From NCBI RefSeq assembly GCF_014930455.1, contig NZ_JAAIYO010000001.1, positions 1,054,001-1,118,000 of the forward strand: a DNA stretch of 64,000 nucleotides. The letters run 5' to 3'. The position numbers were made by a program, and so were the translations under genes. The notes under the pieces were generated by a model. The model saw only the letters and a list, made by a program, of their open reading frames with translations, had not been told where the DNA came from and ran no database searches. This document shows positions 26,177 through 35,557 of the stretch, piece after piece. Position 1 is the first letter of the stretch, and every line of letters starts with the position of its first letter. This DNA is from Corallococcus soli. GTDB taxonomy: Bacteria > Myxococcota > Myxococcia > Myxococcales > Myxococcaceae.

Positions 26177-28807
26177 ATGGCTCCCGAGTCCCGTCGCGTC
26201 TCCCGGTACACCCTGTCCGCCGAGGCGGCGCTCGCGGCGCTGCTGGTGCTGGGCCCGGTGGCGCTGGGCGGCGCGGCGCCATGGGTGTCCTGGCCCTTGA
26301 GCCTCCTGGCGGGGCTGGCGGCGGTGCTGGCGGTGGTGGGCGCGCGGCGGCAGGGCCAGACCCCCAGGGTTCCCTTCCTGGCCGTGCCGCTGGTGGGCGG
26401 CGTGCTGCTGTGCGCATCGCAGCTGGTGCCGCTGCCGCCGGCGCTGCTCGGGTGGGTGAGTCCGGAGGCCGCGGCGCTGCGCGAGGACGTGCTCGTGCCG
26501 CTGGGGCTCACGGGCTGGCGGCCGGTGTCGCTGGAGCCCTCCGCGACGTGGCGGGAGCTGGCGAAGCACGGCGCGTACCTGCTGACGTTCCTCGCGGCGG
26601 CGCAGGTGTGCCGCTCCCGGACGTCGCGCCAGCGGCTGCTGTCGGTGCTGGCCTTCACGGGCGCGGCGGTGGCGGCGGTGGGCCTGGGGCATGCGCTCTT
26701 CAACGTGGAGACGCTGTTCGGCCTGCGGGCGTACGTGCATGCGCGGCCGCCGCTGGTGACGCCGTTCGGCAACCCCAACCACCTGGCGGGCTTCCTGGGG
26801 CTGGCGGCGACGGTGGCGGTGGGGCTGGCGCTGTCGAAGCAGCCGCGCTCCCGCGCGACGCCCTTCGCGGTGGCGGCGCTCCTGTCCGGCGCGGGCGTGC
26901 TGCTGTCGCTGTCGCGCGCGGGCATCGTGTTCTTCGTCTTCGGGCAGGTGCTGCTCGCCGCGTGGCTGGCGAAGCAGCGGCGCGAGGCGCGCACGCCCGC
27001 GAGGCCCTCCTGGAGCCGGGGCGCGGCGGTGCTGCTGGGGCTGCTGGCGACGCTGTCGGTGGGCGCGTACCTGGCGGCGGATCAACTGTGGGCGGAGGCG
27101 CGCACGGCGGACAGCGTGGAGTCCCTGCGCCGCGGCAAGGTGGAGCCCTGGCCGATGATGGCCCGCGCGGCCCGGGCCTTTCCGGTGCTGGGCATGGGGC
27201 GGGGCGCGTTCGAGGCCGCGTTCCCGCGCTACCAGACCGAACCCAACCCCAACACCTTCACGCACCCGGAGAACGCGGTGCTCCAGGTGGCGGCGGAGTG
27301 GGGCGTGCCGGGGCTGCTGCTGGGGCTGCTGGGCGTCTGGTGCTTCGTGGGGCTGGTGCGGCGCGAGGGCCACGGGCCCGTGGAGCTGGCGGTGCTGTCG
27401 GGCGTGGCGGCGCTGGCGCTGCACAACCTCTTCGACTTCAGTCTGGAATTGCCCGCGTGCGCGGTGGCGGTGGCGGTGGTCCTGGGCGCGGTGGCGCGTC
27501 CGCGTGAGTCGGAGCGCCTGTTCGCGCGGAGCACCCGCACCCATCCCCTGCCCACCGTGCCGGCGCTGGCGCTGGCGTCGGGGCTCACGGCGGTGATGCT
27601 TGTCGCGCTCGTGCCGGGAGGGCGGAGGATGGCGGACGCGGAGGCCCGGCTGGCCGAGCGCGTGTCGGCCCGTGCGCCCGGCGCGGAGGTCCGCGCGCTG
27701 GGGCTGTCGCTCATCGACGTGCACCCGGCGGACTACCTGCTGTACCGGCTGGTGGCGGTGGCCGCGTTGGGGGACGGGGCGGCGGGGGCGAAGGACGCCC
27801 TGGGCTTCGTCAACCACGTGCTGTACCTGCGGCCGTTGGATGGACCGGCGCACCGCGTGGCGGCGCGGGCCCTGGTGCACCTGGGCCGGCGCGCGCAGGG
27901 CTTCCTGGAGTACCGCCTGGCGTACGAAGCCGGTGACACGCGCGTGCTGCTGGGTGAAGCGCTGCCCCTGGCGCGCACGCCGGAGGAGGTCGCCACCCTC
28001 ACGGCCGACGCTCCCGGACAGGCCACGGAGCTGGCCATGGCCCTGCTCGGCGTGCCCGAGCGCCGCGCGCTGGGGCTGGCGTGGCTTGCCTGGGCGCGCG
28101 AGCACTTCGAGGGCCGCCCCGAGGCCACGGCGCTGTGGATGCAGGAGGTGCGCGGCCGGCTGGCCCAGGGGGAGCTGGAGGCCGCGGCGGCGGCGTGCGG
28201 GGAGGTGGAGCGGCGGGCCCCGGATGCCCTGGGCACGCACCTGCTGCGCGCGGACGTGTGGCGCGCGCAGGGCCGGGCGGCCGAAGCGCTCCAGGCCCTG
28301 GAGGCCCTCTCGAAGCGCTTCCCGCATGACGTGGAGCTGGCCTTCACCCTCGCCTCGCGGCAGCAGGAGGCGGGGCTGACGCGGCGCTCGCGGGACACGC
28401 TGGCCGCGGTGGCCCCGTTCCTGACGAACCTCCAGCAGCGCGCGCGCCTGCTCTCCCTGGAGGCGGATTGCTTCGAGCGCGAGGGGCTGTTGGCCCGGGC
28501 GCTGGAGCAGCGACGCTCGGTGGCGGGGCTGCTGCCCGCTCCGGAGAGCCACTTCGCGGTGGCCCGCTTGCAGGAGCAACTGGCGCGCTATGACGCGGCG
28601 GCGCGCTCGGTGCACGAAGGCCTGCGGCTCATGCCCCCTGGAGGCTCACGGCGCGCGGAGGCAGAGGCCTGGGCGGTGCGGCTGGAAGCCCACGAGCGTG
28701 CACGGGTGGACGCACGTCGTCAGGAGCGGGTGGAGGATCCGAAGGCGCAGGAGCGCGAACAGTTCCTGCGCCGCTCGGAGGCGGTCAGCGACTCCCCCGT
28801 CCCCTGA
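26177..28807 (+). CDS. O-antigen polymerase/ligase-like protein with TPR-like C-terminal half (Wzy candidate)
   Basis: 876 aa. Residues 20-480 contain about twelve hydrophobic helices with O-antigen ligase (PF04932) signatures: TPFGNPNHLAGFLGLAATVA near 194, LLSLSRAGIVFFVFG near 245, and THPENAVLQVAAEWGVPGLL near 360, where His-Pro-Glu-Asn is the characteristic loop. Residues 520-876 form a helical, Ala/Leu/Glu-rich periplasmic region of TPR-like repeats (for example AEALQALEALSKRFPHDVEL). Such Wzy/PglL-like TPR fusions polymerise or transfer lipid-linked glycans. By position before the rpoN region and architecture it matches WzyB of the M. xanthus BPS locus; that identity is inferred. Confidence 0.85.
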   Translation: MAPESRRVSRYTLSAEAALAALLVLGPVALGGAAPWVSWPLSLLAGLAAVLAVVGARRQGQTPRVPFLAVPLVGGVLLCASQLVPLPPALLGWVSPEAAALREDVLVPLGLTGWRPVSLEPSATWRELAKHGAYLLTFLAAAQVCRSRTSRQRLLSVLAFTGAAVAAVGLGHALFNVETLFGLRAYVHARPPLVTPFGNPNHLAGFLGLAATVAVGLALSKQPRSRATPFAVAALLSGAGVLLSLSRAGIVFFVFGQVLLAAWLAKQRREARTPARPSWSRGAAVLLGLLATLSVGAYLAADQLWAEARTADSVESLRRGKVEPWPMMARAARAFPVLGMGRGAFEAAFPRYQTEPNPNTFTHPENAVLQVAAEWGVPGLLLGLLGVWCFVGLVRREGHGPVELAVLSGVAALALHNLFDFSLELPACAVAVAVVLGAVARPRESERLFARSTRTHPLPTVPALALASGLTAVMLVALVPGGRRMADAEARLAERVSARAPGAEVRALGLSLIDVHPADYLLYRLVAVAALGDGAAGAKDALGFVNHVLYLRPLDGPAHRVAARALVHLGRRAQGFLEYRLAYEAGDTRVLLGEALPLARTPEEVATLTADAPGQATELAMALLGVPERRALGLAWLAWAREHFEGRPEATALWMQEVRGRLAQGELEAAAAACGEVERRAPDALGTHLLRADVWRAQGRAAEALQALEALSKRFPHDVELAFTLASRQQEAGLTRRSRDTLAAVAPFLTNLQQRARLLSLEADCFEREGLLARALEQRRSVAGLLPAPESHFAVARLQEQLARYDAAARSVHEGLRLMPPGGSRRAEAEAWAVRLEAHERARVDARRQERVEDPKAQEREQFLRRSEAVSDSPVP

Positions 28808-28823
28808 CGGCGTCCCCGGGCAG

Positions 28824-29354
28824 TCAGGCGGAGGCGCCCGAGTCCTCCAGGGAGGAGGCGTAGGGGTCCTGCTTGCCGCGCTCCTGCGAGATGGGCTGGA
28901 TGAATGACGCGACCAGCGGCCACTCCAGCCGCGCGAAGTCCTGGAAGCGCAGCTCCAGGGCCTCTTCGTGCGAGCCCGCGCGGAACAACACCCGCTCGTT
29001 GAGGCTCAGCGCTTCGTCCACGGCCACGGGCAGGCCATACAGCTCCCCGAAGGGCGGCTCGGCGCCGGCCTCACAGCCAGGGAAGTGGTCGACGAACTCG
29101 GGCTCGGTGGCGAGCCGGACGGTGTGCACGCCCAGCGTGTCACGGACCTTGCGCAGGTCCACGGACGCGAGCGCGGGCACGACGACAATCCATGGCTGTC
29201 GGTTCGCCTTCACGATGACGGACTTCGCCACGCGCCAGCCGGGCACATTCAGCACTTCCACCAGCTCCGGCGCGGTCACGGCCCGGGCGTGGGCATACCG
29301 CTCGAAGGGGACGCGATGGCGCCGGAGGTATTGCTGGATGGCAATGGGGATCAT
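28824..29354 (-). CDS. YbaK/prolyl-tRNA editing-domain protein
   Basis: 176-aa freestanding editing-domain protein that would hydrolyse mischarged aminoacyl-tRNA (Cys-, Ala- or Ser-tRNA, depending on subfamily). It starts IPIAIQQYLRRHRVPFERYA; the catalytic-type Lys lies in WRVAKSVIVKANRQPWIVVV near residue 45, and the GxxP-like loop in GAEPPFGELYGLPVAVDEAL near 100. The C-terminus has a charged, Ser-rich tail. A near-perfect ribosome site (taaggaggtgag) lies six bases before ATG 29354, stronger than at any neighbour, suggesting high expression. It is convergent with the Wzy-like gene. Confidence 0.85.
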   Translation of the reverse strand: MIPIAIQQYLRRHRVPFERYAHARAVTAPELVEVLNVPGWRVAKSVIVKANRQPWIVVVPALASVDLRKVRDTLGVHTVRLATEPEFVDHFPGCEAGAEPPFGELYGLPVAVDEALSLNERVLFRAGSHEEALELRFQDFARLEWPLVASFIQPISQERGKQDPYASSLEDSGASA

Positions 29355-29488
29355 GAGGACCTCACCTCCTTACCGTTCAAGGTGTGTCCGGACGACGCAG
29401 GCGGCCATTCTCGACATGGGCGAAGGAGGCCGTGGGGGCCTGCCCCCGCCCGGCGGGACGGAGGGCAGGCAGGCGCGGTGCCTTCGGC

Positions 29489-30811
29489 CTACTGCTGGAA
29501 GTCGTACACGCTGCCCAGCTTGAGCAGGCGTGTCAGCTCATCGAGCGCGGTCATCGTCTCGCGCGCGAGCAGCGGATCCCTCACGTCCTCCGGGCGCAGC
29601 ACCTCGCGGTAGTGCCGGCGCACCCAGGCGGCAAGGGCCTCGTGGAGGGCGGGCGAGTAGAAGACGTCCGCGGTGATGGCGGCCCGCTCCGCGTCCGTCA
29701 GGGAGATGCGCTGGCGCAGGCACGCCGGGCCTCCGCCGTTGTTCATGGATTGTCGAACGTCCAGGTAGTGCACCGCCTTCACCGGGTTGTCCCCGGCGAC
29801 GACGCGCTCCAGGAAGGCGCGCGCGGTGGGCGTCTCGCGGCTCTCGATGGGGGCGATGATGGCCATGGTGCCATCCGGCAGCGACAGCACCTGCGAGTTG
29901 AACGGGTAGGCCTTCACCGCGTCCTTCACCGGCAGCTCGTCGTCCGTCGCCACCATGAAGCGGAAGGCCTCGCCCAGCTTCTCGCGCAGCGACGCCAGGA
30001 GCGCCGGGTGCTCCACGAACGCCAGCGCGTGCAGCATGAGGAAGCGCTCGTTGCCCACCGCGAGCACGTCCGTGTGGAACGCGCCCGCGTCGATGCCGTC
30101 CGGATGCTGCTGGGGCATCAGCACCCGCGCCGGCTCCAACTGGTGCAGCCGCGCCAGGGCCTGGCTGGACTCCAGCGTCTGGCGCGCGGGGAAGCGCTGG
30201 GGCCCCTTCACGTCCTGCCACGCGCTGCGGCCCCAGGCGAGCAGGTGCACGGCCTTGTGTCCGGGCGTGAAGAGGCGCGTGTGGTTCGCCGCGCCCTCGT
30301 CCGCGAAGTGCGCCGCGCCCGGCAGCGGGGCGTGGACCTGGAAGTGCTTCGCGTCCGCGAAGATGGCGCGCAGCACCGCGTGCGTGGTGTCCGCCTCGAT
30401 GGCGCGGTGGAACATCTGCGTGAGGTTCGCGGGCGTCAGGTGCAGCCGCCCGTCCGCCGTGTCCACCGACGGCGCGACGGTGGCCGCGTTGGCCGTCCAC
30501 ATGGCGGAGGCGCTGGAGGTGAGGCGCAGCAGGTGTTCGCCGTCGCGCGCGGCGCGGGTGATGACCTCCTCGTCGGAGCCGGTGAAGCCCAGGGCGCGCA
30601 GCGTGCGCAGGGACGGGCGCGGCTGGGGCGGCAGCACCGCCTGCCCCACGCCCAGCTCCGACACGAAGCGCATCTTCTCCAGCCCCTGGAGCGCCGCCGC
30701 CCGGGGCTGGCTCGGCTGGCCCCCGTGGGTCTGTGACGCCAGGTTGCCGGGCGAGAGGCCGGCGTAATTGTGGGTGGGACCAATGAGGCCGTCGAAGTTG
30801 TATTCGCGCAT
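29489..30811 (-). CDS. astB: N-succinylarginine dihydrolase
   Basis: 440-aa enzyme of the arginine succinyltransferase pathway, converting N2-succinylarginine to succinylornithine, two ammonia and CO2. The N-terminus YNFDGLIGPTHNYAGLSPGN is diagnostic. The catalytic triad is visible: Glu in HFADEGAANHTRL near residue 170, His in GAFHTDVLAVGN near 246, and Cys in NNGGGPACLRQRIS near 364. Length equals the family norm. No other ast genes lie in the window, so the pathway must be completed elsewhere or the enzyme used differently. Divergent from the LpxL-like gene, with only 18 bp between starts. Confidence 0.94.
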   Translation of the reverse strand: MREYNFDGLIGPTHNYAGLSPGNLASQTHGGQPSQPRAAALQGLEKMRFVSELGVGQAVLPPQPRPSLRTLRALGFTGSDEEVITRAARDGEHLLRLTSSASAMWTANAATVAPSVDTADGRLHLTPANLTQMFHRAIEADTTHAVLRAIFADAKHFQVHAPLPGAAHFADEGAANHTRLFTPGHKAVHLLAWGRSAWQDVKGPQRFPARQTLESSQALARLHQLEPARVLMPQQHPDGIDAGAFHTDVLAVGNERFLMLHALAFVEHPALLASLREKLGEAFRFMVATDDELPVKDAVKAYPFNSQVLSLPDGTMAIIAPIESRETPTARAFLERVVAGDNPVKAVHYLDVRQSMNNGGGPACLRQRISLTDAERAAITADVFYSPALHEALAAWVRRHYREVLRPEDVRDPLLARETMTALDELTRLLKLGSVYDFQQ

Positions 30812-30829
30812 GGGATATGGAGACGCGTC

Positions 30830-31795
30830 GTGGAGCGTCCCCCCTTAACAAAGCGCCTGAAGCGGCATCTGCGCTACCTGCTCATCGCCGGGATGTTGCG
30901 CCTGCTCCAGTTCCTGTCGCTGGGAACCGCGCGCGCCCTGGGCATGACGCTGGGCGGCTGGGCCTATGCCATCGCCGGCGGCGAGCGGCGCAAGGCCCTC
31001 AAGTCGCTCGCCCGCGCCTTTCCCGAACGGAGCGACGCGGAGCGTGACGCGCTCGCCCGGGGCGCCTTCCGCCACCTGGCCGCCGCCGCCCTGGAGGTGG
31101 CCTCCACGCGCGCGCTGGAGGCCGGGCTGGAGACCCTGGTGTCCTGGCCGGAAGGGGACCGCCAGGTGCTGGAGTCCGCGCTCGCGAAGGGCCGGGGCGT
31201 CGTCTTCGTCTCCGGCCACGTGGGCAACTGGGAGCTGCTCGCCCGGCGCGTGGCGAAGGCGGGCTACCCCAGCCAGAGCATCGCGAAGGAGACCAGCGAC
31301 CCGCGCCTCACCGCGCTCGTGGAGGACTTCCGGGCCCGGGGTGGGGTGCGCAGCATCTGGCGCGGCCAGGAGGGCGCGGCCCGGGCCATGCTCCGGGCCC
31401 TGCGCGGCGGGGAGATTCTGGGCATCCTCATCGACCAGGACACCAAGGTGCAGTCCGTCTTCGTGCCCTTCTTCGGGGAGCTGGCCGCCACCCCGCGCGC
31501 GGCGGCGGACCTGGCGCTGCGCACCGGCGCGGCCGTGGTGGTGGGCTTCTGCCAGCGCGAGGGCGCGGGCTACCGGCTCACCATGGAGGAGGTCCCCGCG
31601 CCGGAGGCCGCGGAGCGCGAGGCGGCCGTCCAGGCGCTCACCGCCGCCCTGTCCCAGCGCATCGAGGCCGCCATCCGCCGGGCCCCCGAACAGTGGGTGT
31701 GGATGCACCAGCGCTGGAAGACGCGGCCCGTCATGGCGCCCCCAGAGGACAGTTCCCCGGCCCTTCCCGACGCAGCGTCCGCGCCGGGGCGGTGA
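30830..31795 (+). CDS. LpxL/HtrB-family lysophospholipid (lipid A) acyltransferase
   Basis: About 321 aa, inner-membrane enzyme adding a secondary acyl chain to lipid A precursors. One N-terminal anchor region (LLIAGMLRLLQFLSLGTARA) follows a basic start. The catalytic H-x4-E motif is in VFVSGHVGNWELLARRVAK near residue 129. LIDQDTKVQSVFVPFFGELA matches the acceptor/substrate block, and the C-terminus PEQWVWMHQRWKTRP is a family hallmark. GTG 30830 is the best in-frame start; a longer reading would overlap astB on the other strand. It leads into lptC 12 bp downstream, consistent with a lipid A/LPS operon. Confidence 0.9.
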   Translation: MERPPLTKRLKRHLRYLLIAGMLRLLQFLSLGTARALGMTLGGWAYAIAGGERRKALKSLARAFPERSDAERDALARGAFRHLAAAALEVASTRALEAGLETLVSWPEGDRQVLESALAKGRGVVFVSGHVGNWELLARRVAKAGYPSQSIAKETSDPRLTALVEDFRARGGVRSIWRGQEGAARAMLRALRGGEILGILIDQDTKVQSVFVPFFGELAATPRAAADLALRTGAAVVVGFCQREGAGYRLTMEEVPAPEAAEREAAVQALTAALSQRIEAAIRRAPEQWVWMHQRWKTRPVMAPPEDSSPALPDAASAPGR

Positions 31796-31807
31796 TAAGG
31801 AAGACCC

Positions 31808-32359
31808 GTGTCGCGTCTGCTTGCCCTGAGCTGCCTGGGACTCCTCGCCACCGCCTGCGCGCCGCGCCGTCCCGCCGAGGGCGCCCCCACCGAACCGCGC
31901 CCGGACGTGGTGCTGGAGGGCGCGCGCCTGCGCACGTTCGAAGGCGAGAAGCTGGTGGTGTCCGGCTCCGCCCGGACCGTGAACTACCGGCGCGCGGGCG
32001 GCGAGGTGCAGGCCCAGGAGGTGGTGATGCGCCTGCCCCCCGGCGAGGGAGCGGAGGGCTCGCCCCTGCCCATGGTGGGCGACACCGTCATCACCGCGCC
32101 GAATATGGACGGCAGCCTCGCGTCCAGACAGTGGGTGGGCCGCGGAGGCGTCGTCGTGCGCACCGGGGATGGCATGGTGGCGCGCACACCCAGGCTCACC
32201 TACGACGCCACGACGCAGCGGGCCCATGGCGAGGAGGGCGTGACGGTGCAGGGCCCCGACTACCAGATGCGCGCGGACCGCTTCGTGCTGTCCGCGCCGG
32301 ATGAGACGTTCACCTTCGAGGGCGCGGTCGAAACCGTGCTGGGTGGAGCCACGCAGTGA
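31808..32359 (+). CDS. lptC: LptC-like LPS export protein (predicted lipoprotein)
   Basis: 183 aa from GTG 31808. It begins SRLLALSCLGLLATACAPRR, with lipobox ATAC. The remainder is beta-strand-rich, with GEKLVVSGSARTVNYRRAGG and the jellyroll-like TPRLTYDATTQRAHGEEGVT then PDYQMRADRFVL, typical of the LptC/OstA fold. LptC usually has a membrane anchor and links LptB2FG to periplasmic LptA; here a lipid anchor would replace it. Its stop overlaps the lptA GTG as GTGA, and lptB follows, which supports the assignment strongly. Confidence 0.85.
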   Translation: MSRLLALSCLGLLATACAPRRPAEGAPTEPRPDVVLEGARLRTFEGEKLVVSGSARTVNYRRAGGEVQAQEVVMRLPPGEGAEGSPLPMVGDTVITAPNMDGSLASRQWVGRGGVVVRTGDGMVARTPRLTYDATTQRAHGEEGVTVQGPDYQMRADRFVLSAPDETFTFEGAVETVLGGATQ

Positions 32360-32993
32360 TTGAGTTCCTCGTGATGGCGCTGTTCCTGGCCCAGCCCACG
32401 CCCGCCCAGGCCGCGAAGCCCGCGGGCCCGGCCCCGACGGCCGGAGCGCCCGCCAAGGCGGGCCAGGCTCCCAAGCCCGCCACCCCCGCCGCGCCCCCCG
32501 CGCCGCTCCCCGCGCCGGGCGTGTCGCTGGCCCCCAGCAACCTGCAGAACCCGGTGGACCTGTCCGCGGACCACGTCACCGGCGACCGGGCCCAGGCGGT
32601 GCTCACCGGCAACGTGCGGGTGAAGCACCAGACCATGGACATCCGCTGCGACAAGATGACCGCCTACTACAACCAGCCGCGCCAGGTGACGCGCGTGGTG
32701 TGCTCCGGCAACGTGCGCGCCGTGGACGGCGACCGGCAGGCCCGGGGCGAGCGCGCCGACTACGACGTCCCCTCCGGCGTCCTGGTGGTGACGGGCTCGC
32801 CCGAGGCCCGCCAGGGCAACACCTACGTCTCCGGCACCAAGGTGCGCCTCATCCTGGGCAACGAGCGCGTGGAGGTGGAGAACGCCCGCATCCTCGTGGA
32901 GTCCCCGACCTCCACCGCCACCCCCGGCGCCCGCAGGAAGGCGCCCGCCGCGCCGAAGCCGGGGGCCGCCCCCGCGCCGGGAGGCACCACCCC

Positions 32994-32997
<4 letters not shown>
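32356..32997 (+). CDS. lptA: LptA/OstA-like periplasmic LPS transport protein
   Basis: 213 aa from GTG 32356. A short hydrophobic leader ([19 protein letters not shown]) is followed by an Ala/Pro-rich linker to about residue 55. The OstA domain then runs to about 180: [40 protein letters not shown] and [20 protein letters not shown]. It would form the periplasmic bridge carrying LPS to the outer membrane. The C-terminal Ala/Pro tail is unusual for LptA and low in complexity. Its stop overlaps the lptB start as ATGA. Confidence 0.88.
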
Positions 32998-33740
<743 letters not shown>

Positions 33741-33992
33741 GCGTCCGGACGCTGCGTGCGTCTCCAGATGCTCCGGGTGAAGTTGGCCCCGCTTTTGCGT
33801 CGACGTTTGAACACAGGGCGAGCAGGCGGGGCTTGCGGCAACCTTCTGGATTTCTTGCGGATTTTTCACACTGCAAATCAAGAACCATGCGCAGGGGCAC
33901 TGGACGTGGCCGGATCGCCTTGTTAGGTTGGCACGGTCCTTGATGGGAATCCCCATCGAGTCGGCACGCACGTCTTCTGGAGACGCCCCCAC
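33741..33992. other. 252-bp lptB-rpoN intergenic region with AT-rich patch
   Basis: Begins with a 12-bp palindrome gcgtccggacgc at 33741-33752, possibly the end of the lpt transcript. It then holds an AT-rich island (33845-33895) with GGATTT at 33848 and 33859 and CAAATC at 33874, and a sigma-54-like motif at 33929. A dyad gatggg/cccatc (33942-33957) lies across the expected transcription start. The length and AT content mark this as the rpoN promoter region. Confidence 0.6.
33929..33944 (+). promoter_or_regulatory. Sigma-54-like -24/-12 motif upstream of rpoN
   Basis: The bases TGGCACGGTCCTTGAT match the consensus TGGCACG-N4-TTGCW at every position except the C of the -12 GC, which is A. 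Transcription would begin near 33955, 38 bases before the rpoN ATG. The altered -12 element may weaken or abolish it; experimental mapping is needed to decide. Confidence 0.45.
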
Positions 33993-35513
33993 ATGGCGAT
34001 GGAACTCAAACAGAGCCTGAAGCTCGCGCAGCAACTGGTGATGACGCCCCAGCTGCAGCAGGCCATCAAGCTCCTCCAGCTCTCTCGGATGGAACTCCTG
34101 GACCAGGTCCGGGAGGAGATGGAGCAGAACCCGCTCCTGGAGCAGCCCGAGGAGGGCATGCCGGGCGAGGTGAGCGAGAAGGAGCCGGGCGAGGCCTCCC
34201 TGGAGGCCGACAACGCCGAGGCCGTCCGCGACGGCGACATGCCGTCCGCCAATCCTGAAACTGCCCAGGAATTCAAGGCAGACGGGGAAGGCCCGCCGGA
34301 AATCGACTGGGAGGCCTACCTCAACAGCTACCAGTTCAACGAGCCCACCACCGCCTCCAACAAGGGCAACGTGGCCACGGACGACCTGCCGTCGTTCGAA
34401 GCCAACATGGTGAAGAAGGAGGACCTGGTCGACCACCTCCAGGAGCAGCTGGGCACGCTGCGGCTCAACGAGGCCGAGCGCCGCGTGGCGGTGCTCATCC
34501 TGGGCAACCTGGACGACGACGGCTACCTCAAGCTCCCGGACGTGGAGGGCGACCCGCTCATCCGCCTGTCCAACGAGGCGGACGTGCCCATGCACGTCGC
34601 CGAGCGCACCCTGCGCCGCATCCAGAACCTGGAGCCCCGCGGCTGTGGCGCGCGCGACCTCCAGGAGTGCCTGCTCATCCAGCTCCAGGCGATGAAGGAC
34701 CCCAACGCCGCGCTGATGGGGCTCATCATCAAGCGGCACATGAAGTACCTGGAATCCAAGAACCTGCCGGCCATCGCCAAGGACCTCAAGGTCACCCTGG
34801 AAGAGGTCGTGGCGGCGGCGAAGCTCCTGCCCAAGCTGGACCCGCGGCCGGGCCGCAACTTCAGCGGGGACGACGCGCAGTACATCACCCCCGACGTCTT
34901 CGTCTACAAGCTGGGGGAGGAGGACTACACCGTCGTCCTCAACGACGACGGCCTGTCCAAGCTGCGCATCTCCGGCATGTACCGGAACGCGCTGAAGAAC
35001 GGCGCGGTGAGCCCCGGCCAGACGAAGGACTTCATCCAGGACAAGCTGCGCAGCGCGATGTGGCTCATCCGCTCCATCCACCAGCGGCAGCGGACCATCT
35101 ACAAGGTCACCGAGAGCATCGTGAAGTTCCAGAAGGACTTCCTGGACAAGGGCATCGCGCACTTGAAGCCCCTCATCCTGCGCGACGTGGCGGAGGACAT
35201 CGGCATGCACGAGTCCACCGTGAGCCGCGTCACCACGAGCAAGTACGTCCACACGCCGCAGGGCATCTTCGAGCTGAAGTACTTCTTCAACTCGTCCATC
35301 GCGCGCGTGTCCGGCGAGGACACGGCCAGCGAGGCCGTGAAGCACCACATCAAGCAGCTCGTGTCGCAGGAAGACTCGCGCAACCCGTACTCGGACCAGA
35401 AGATTGTCGAGCTGCTGCGCTCGCAGGGCACCGAAATCGCCCGGCGCACGGTGGCCAAGTACCGCGAGGTGCTGGGCATCCTCCCCAGCAGCAAGCGCAA
35501 GCGCTACTACTAG
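33993..35513 (+). CDS. rpoN: RNA polymerase sigma-54 factor RpoN
   Basis: 506 aa. Region I (residues 1-50) is Gln/Leu-rich, MELKQSLKLAQQLVMTPQLQ with QAIKLLQLSRMELLDQVREE. An acidic region II runs from about 50 to 120. The core-binding domain follows, with LRRIQNLEPRGCGARDLQEC. The DNA-binding part has the HTH segment LRDVAEDIGMHESTVSRVTT, and the RpoN box ARRTVAKYRE is at 483-492. It directs transcription from -24/-12 promoters with enhancer-binding activators, such as the one at 57443. In M. xanthus rpoN is known to be essential. It sits after lptB, with hpf and ptsN downstream after three intervening genes. Confidence 0.97.
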   Translation: MAMELKQSLKLAQQLVMTPQLQQAIKLLQLSRMELLDQVREEMEQNPLLEQPEEGMPGEVSEKEPGEASLEADNAEAVRDGDMPSANPETAQEFKADGEGPPEIDWEAYLNSYQFNEPTTASNKGNVATDDLPSFEANMVKKEDLVDHLQEQLGTLRLNEAERRVAVLILGNLDDDGYLKLPDVEGDPLIRLSNEADVPMHVAERTLRRIQNLEPRGCGARDLQECLLIQLQAMKDPNAALMGLIIKRHMKYLESKNLPAIAKDLKVTLEEVVAAAKLLPKLDPRPGRNFSGDDAQYITPDVFVYKLGEEDYTVVLNDDGLSKLRISGMYRNALKNGAVSPGQTKDFIQDKLRSAMWLIRSIHQRQRTIYKVTESIVKFQKDFLDKGIAHLKPLILRDVAEDIGMHESTVSRVTTSKYVHTPQGIFELKYFFNSSIARVSGEDTASEAVKHHIKQLVSQEDSRNPYSDQKIVELLRSQGTEIARRTVAKYREVLGILPSSKRKRYY

Positions 35514-35526
35514 CGTCCCGCGCCCG

Positions 35527-35552
35527 CCGGCCCTGCACGCCAGGGCCGGTTT
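35527..35552 (+). terminator. Probable rpoN terminator hairpin
   Basis: Perfect 9-bp stem (ccggccctg and its inverse) with a 5-nt loop, followed by ttt. It lies 13 bases after the rpoN stop and just before the acetyltransferase start. Confidence 0.6.
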
Positions 35553-35557
35553 GGGGC

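Noticed and set aside
33741-33752. The palindrome gcgtccggacgc as an intrinsic terminator of lptB
   Set aside because: It leaves only a 4-base loop with short 4-bp arms and no T-run, too weak to call.
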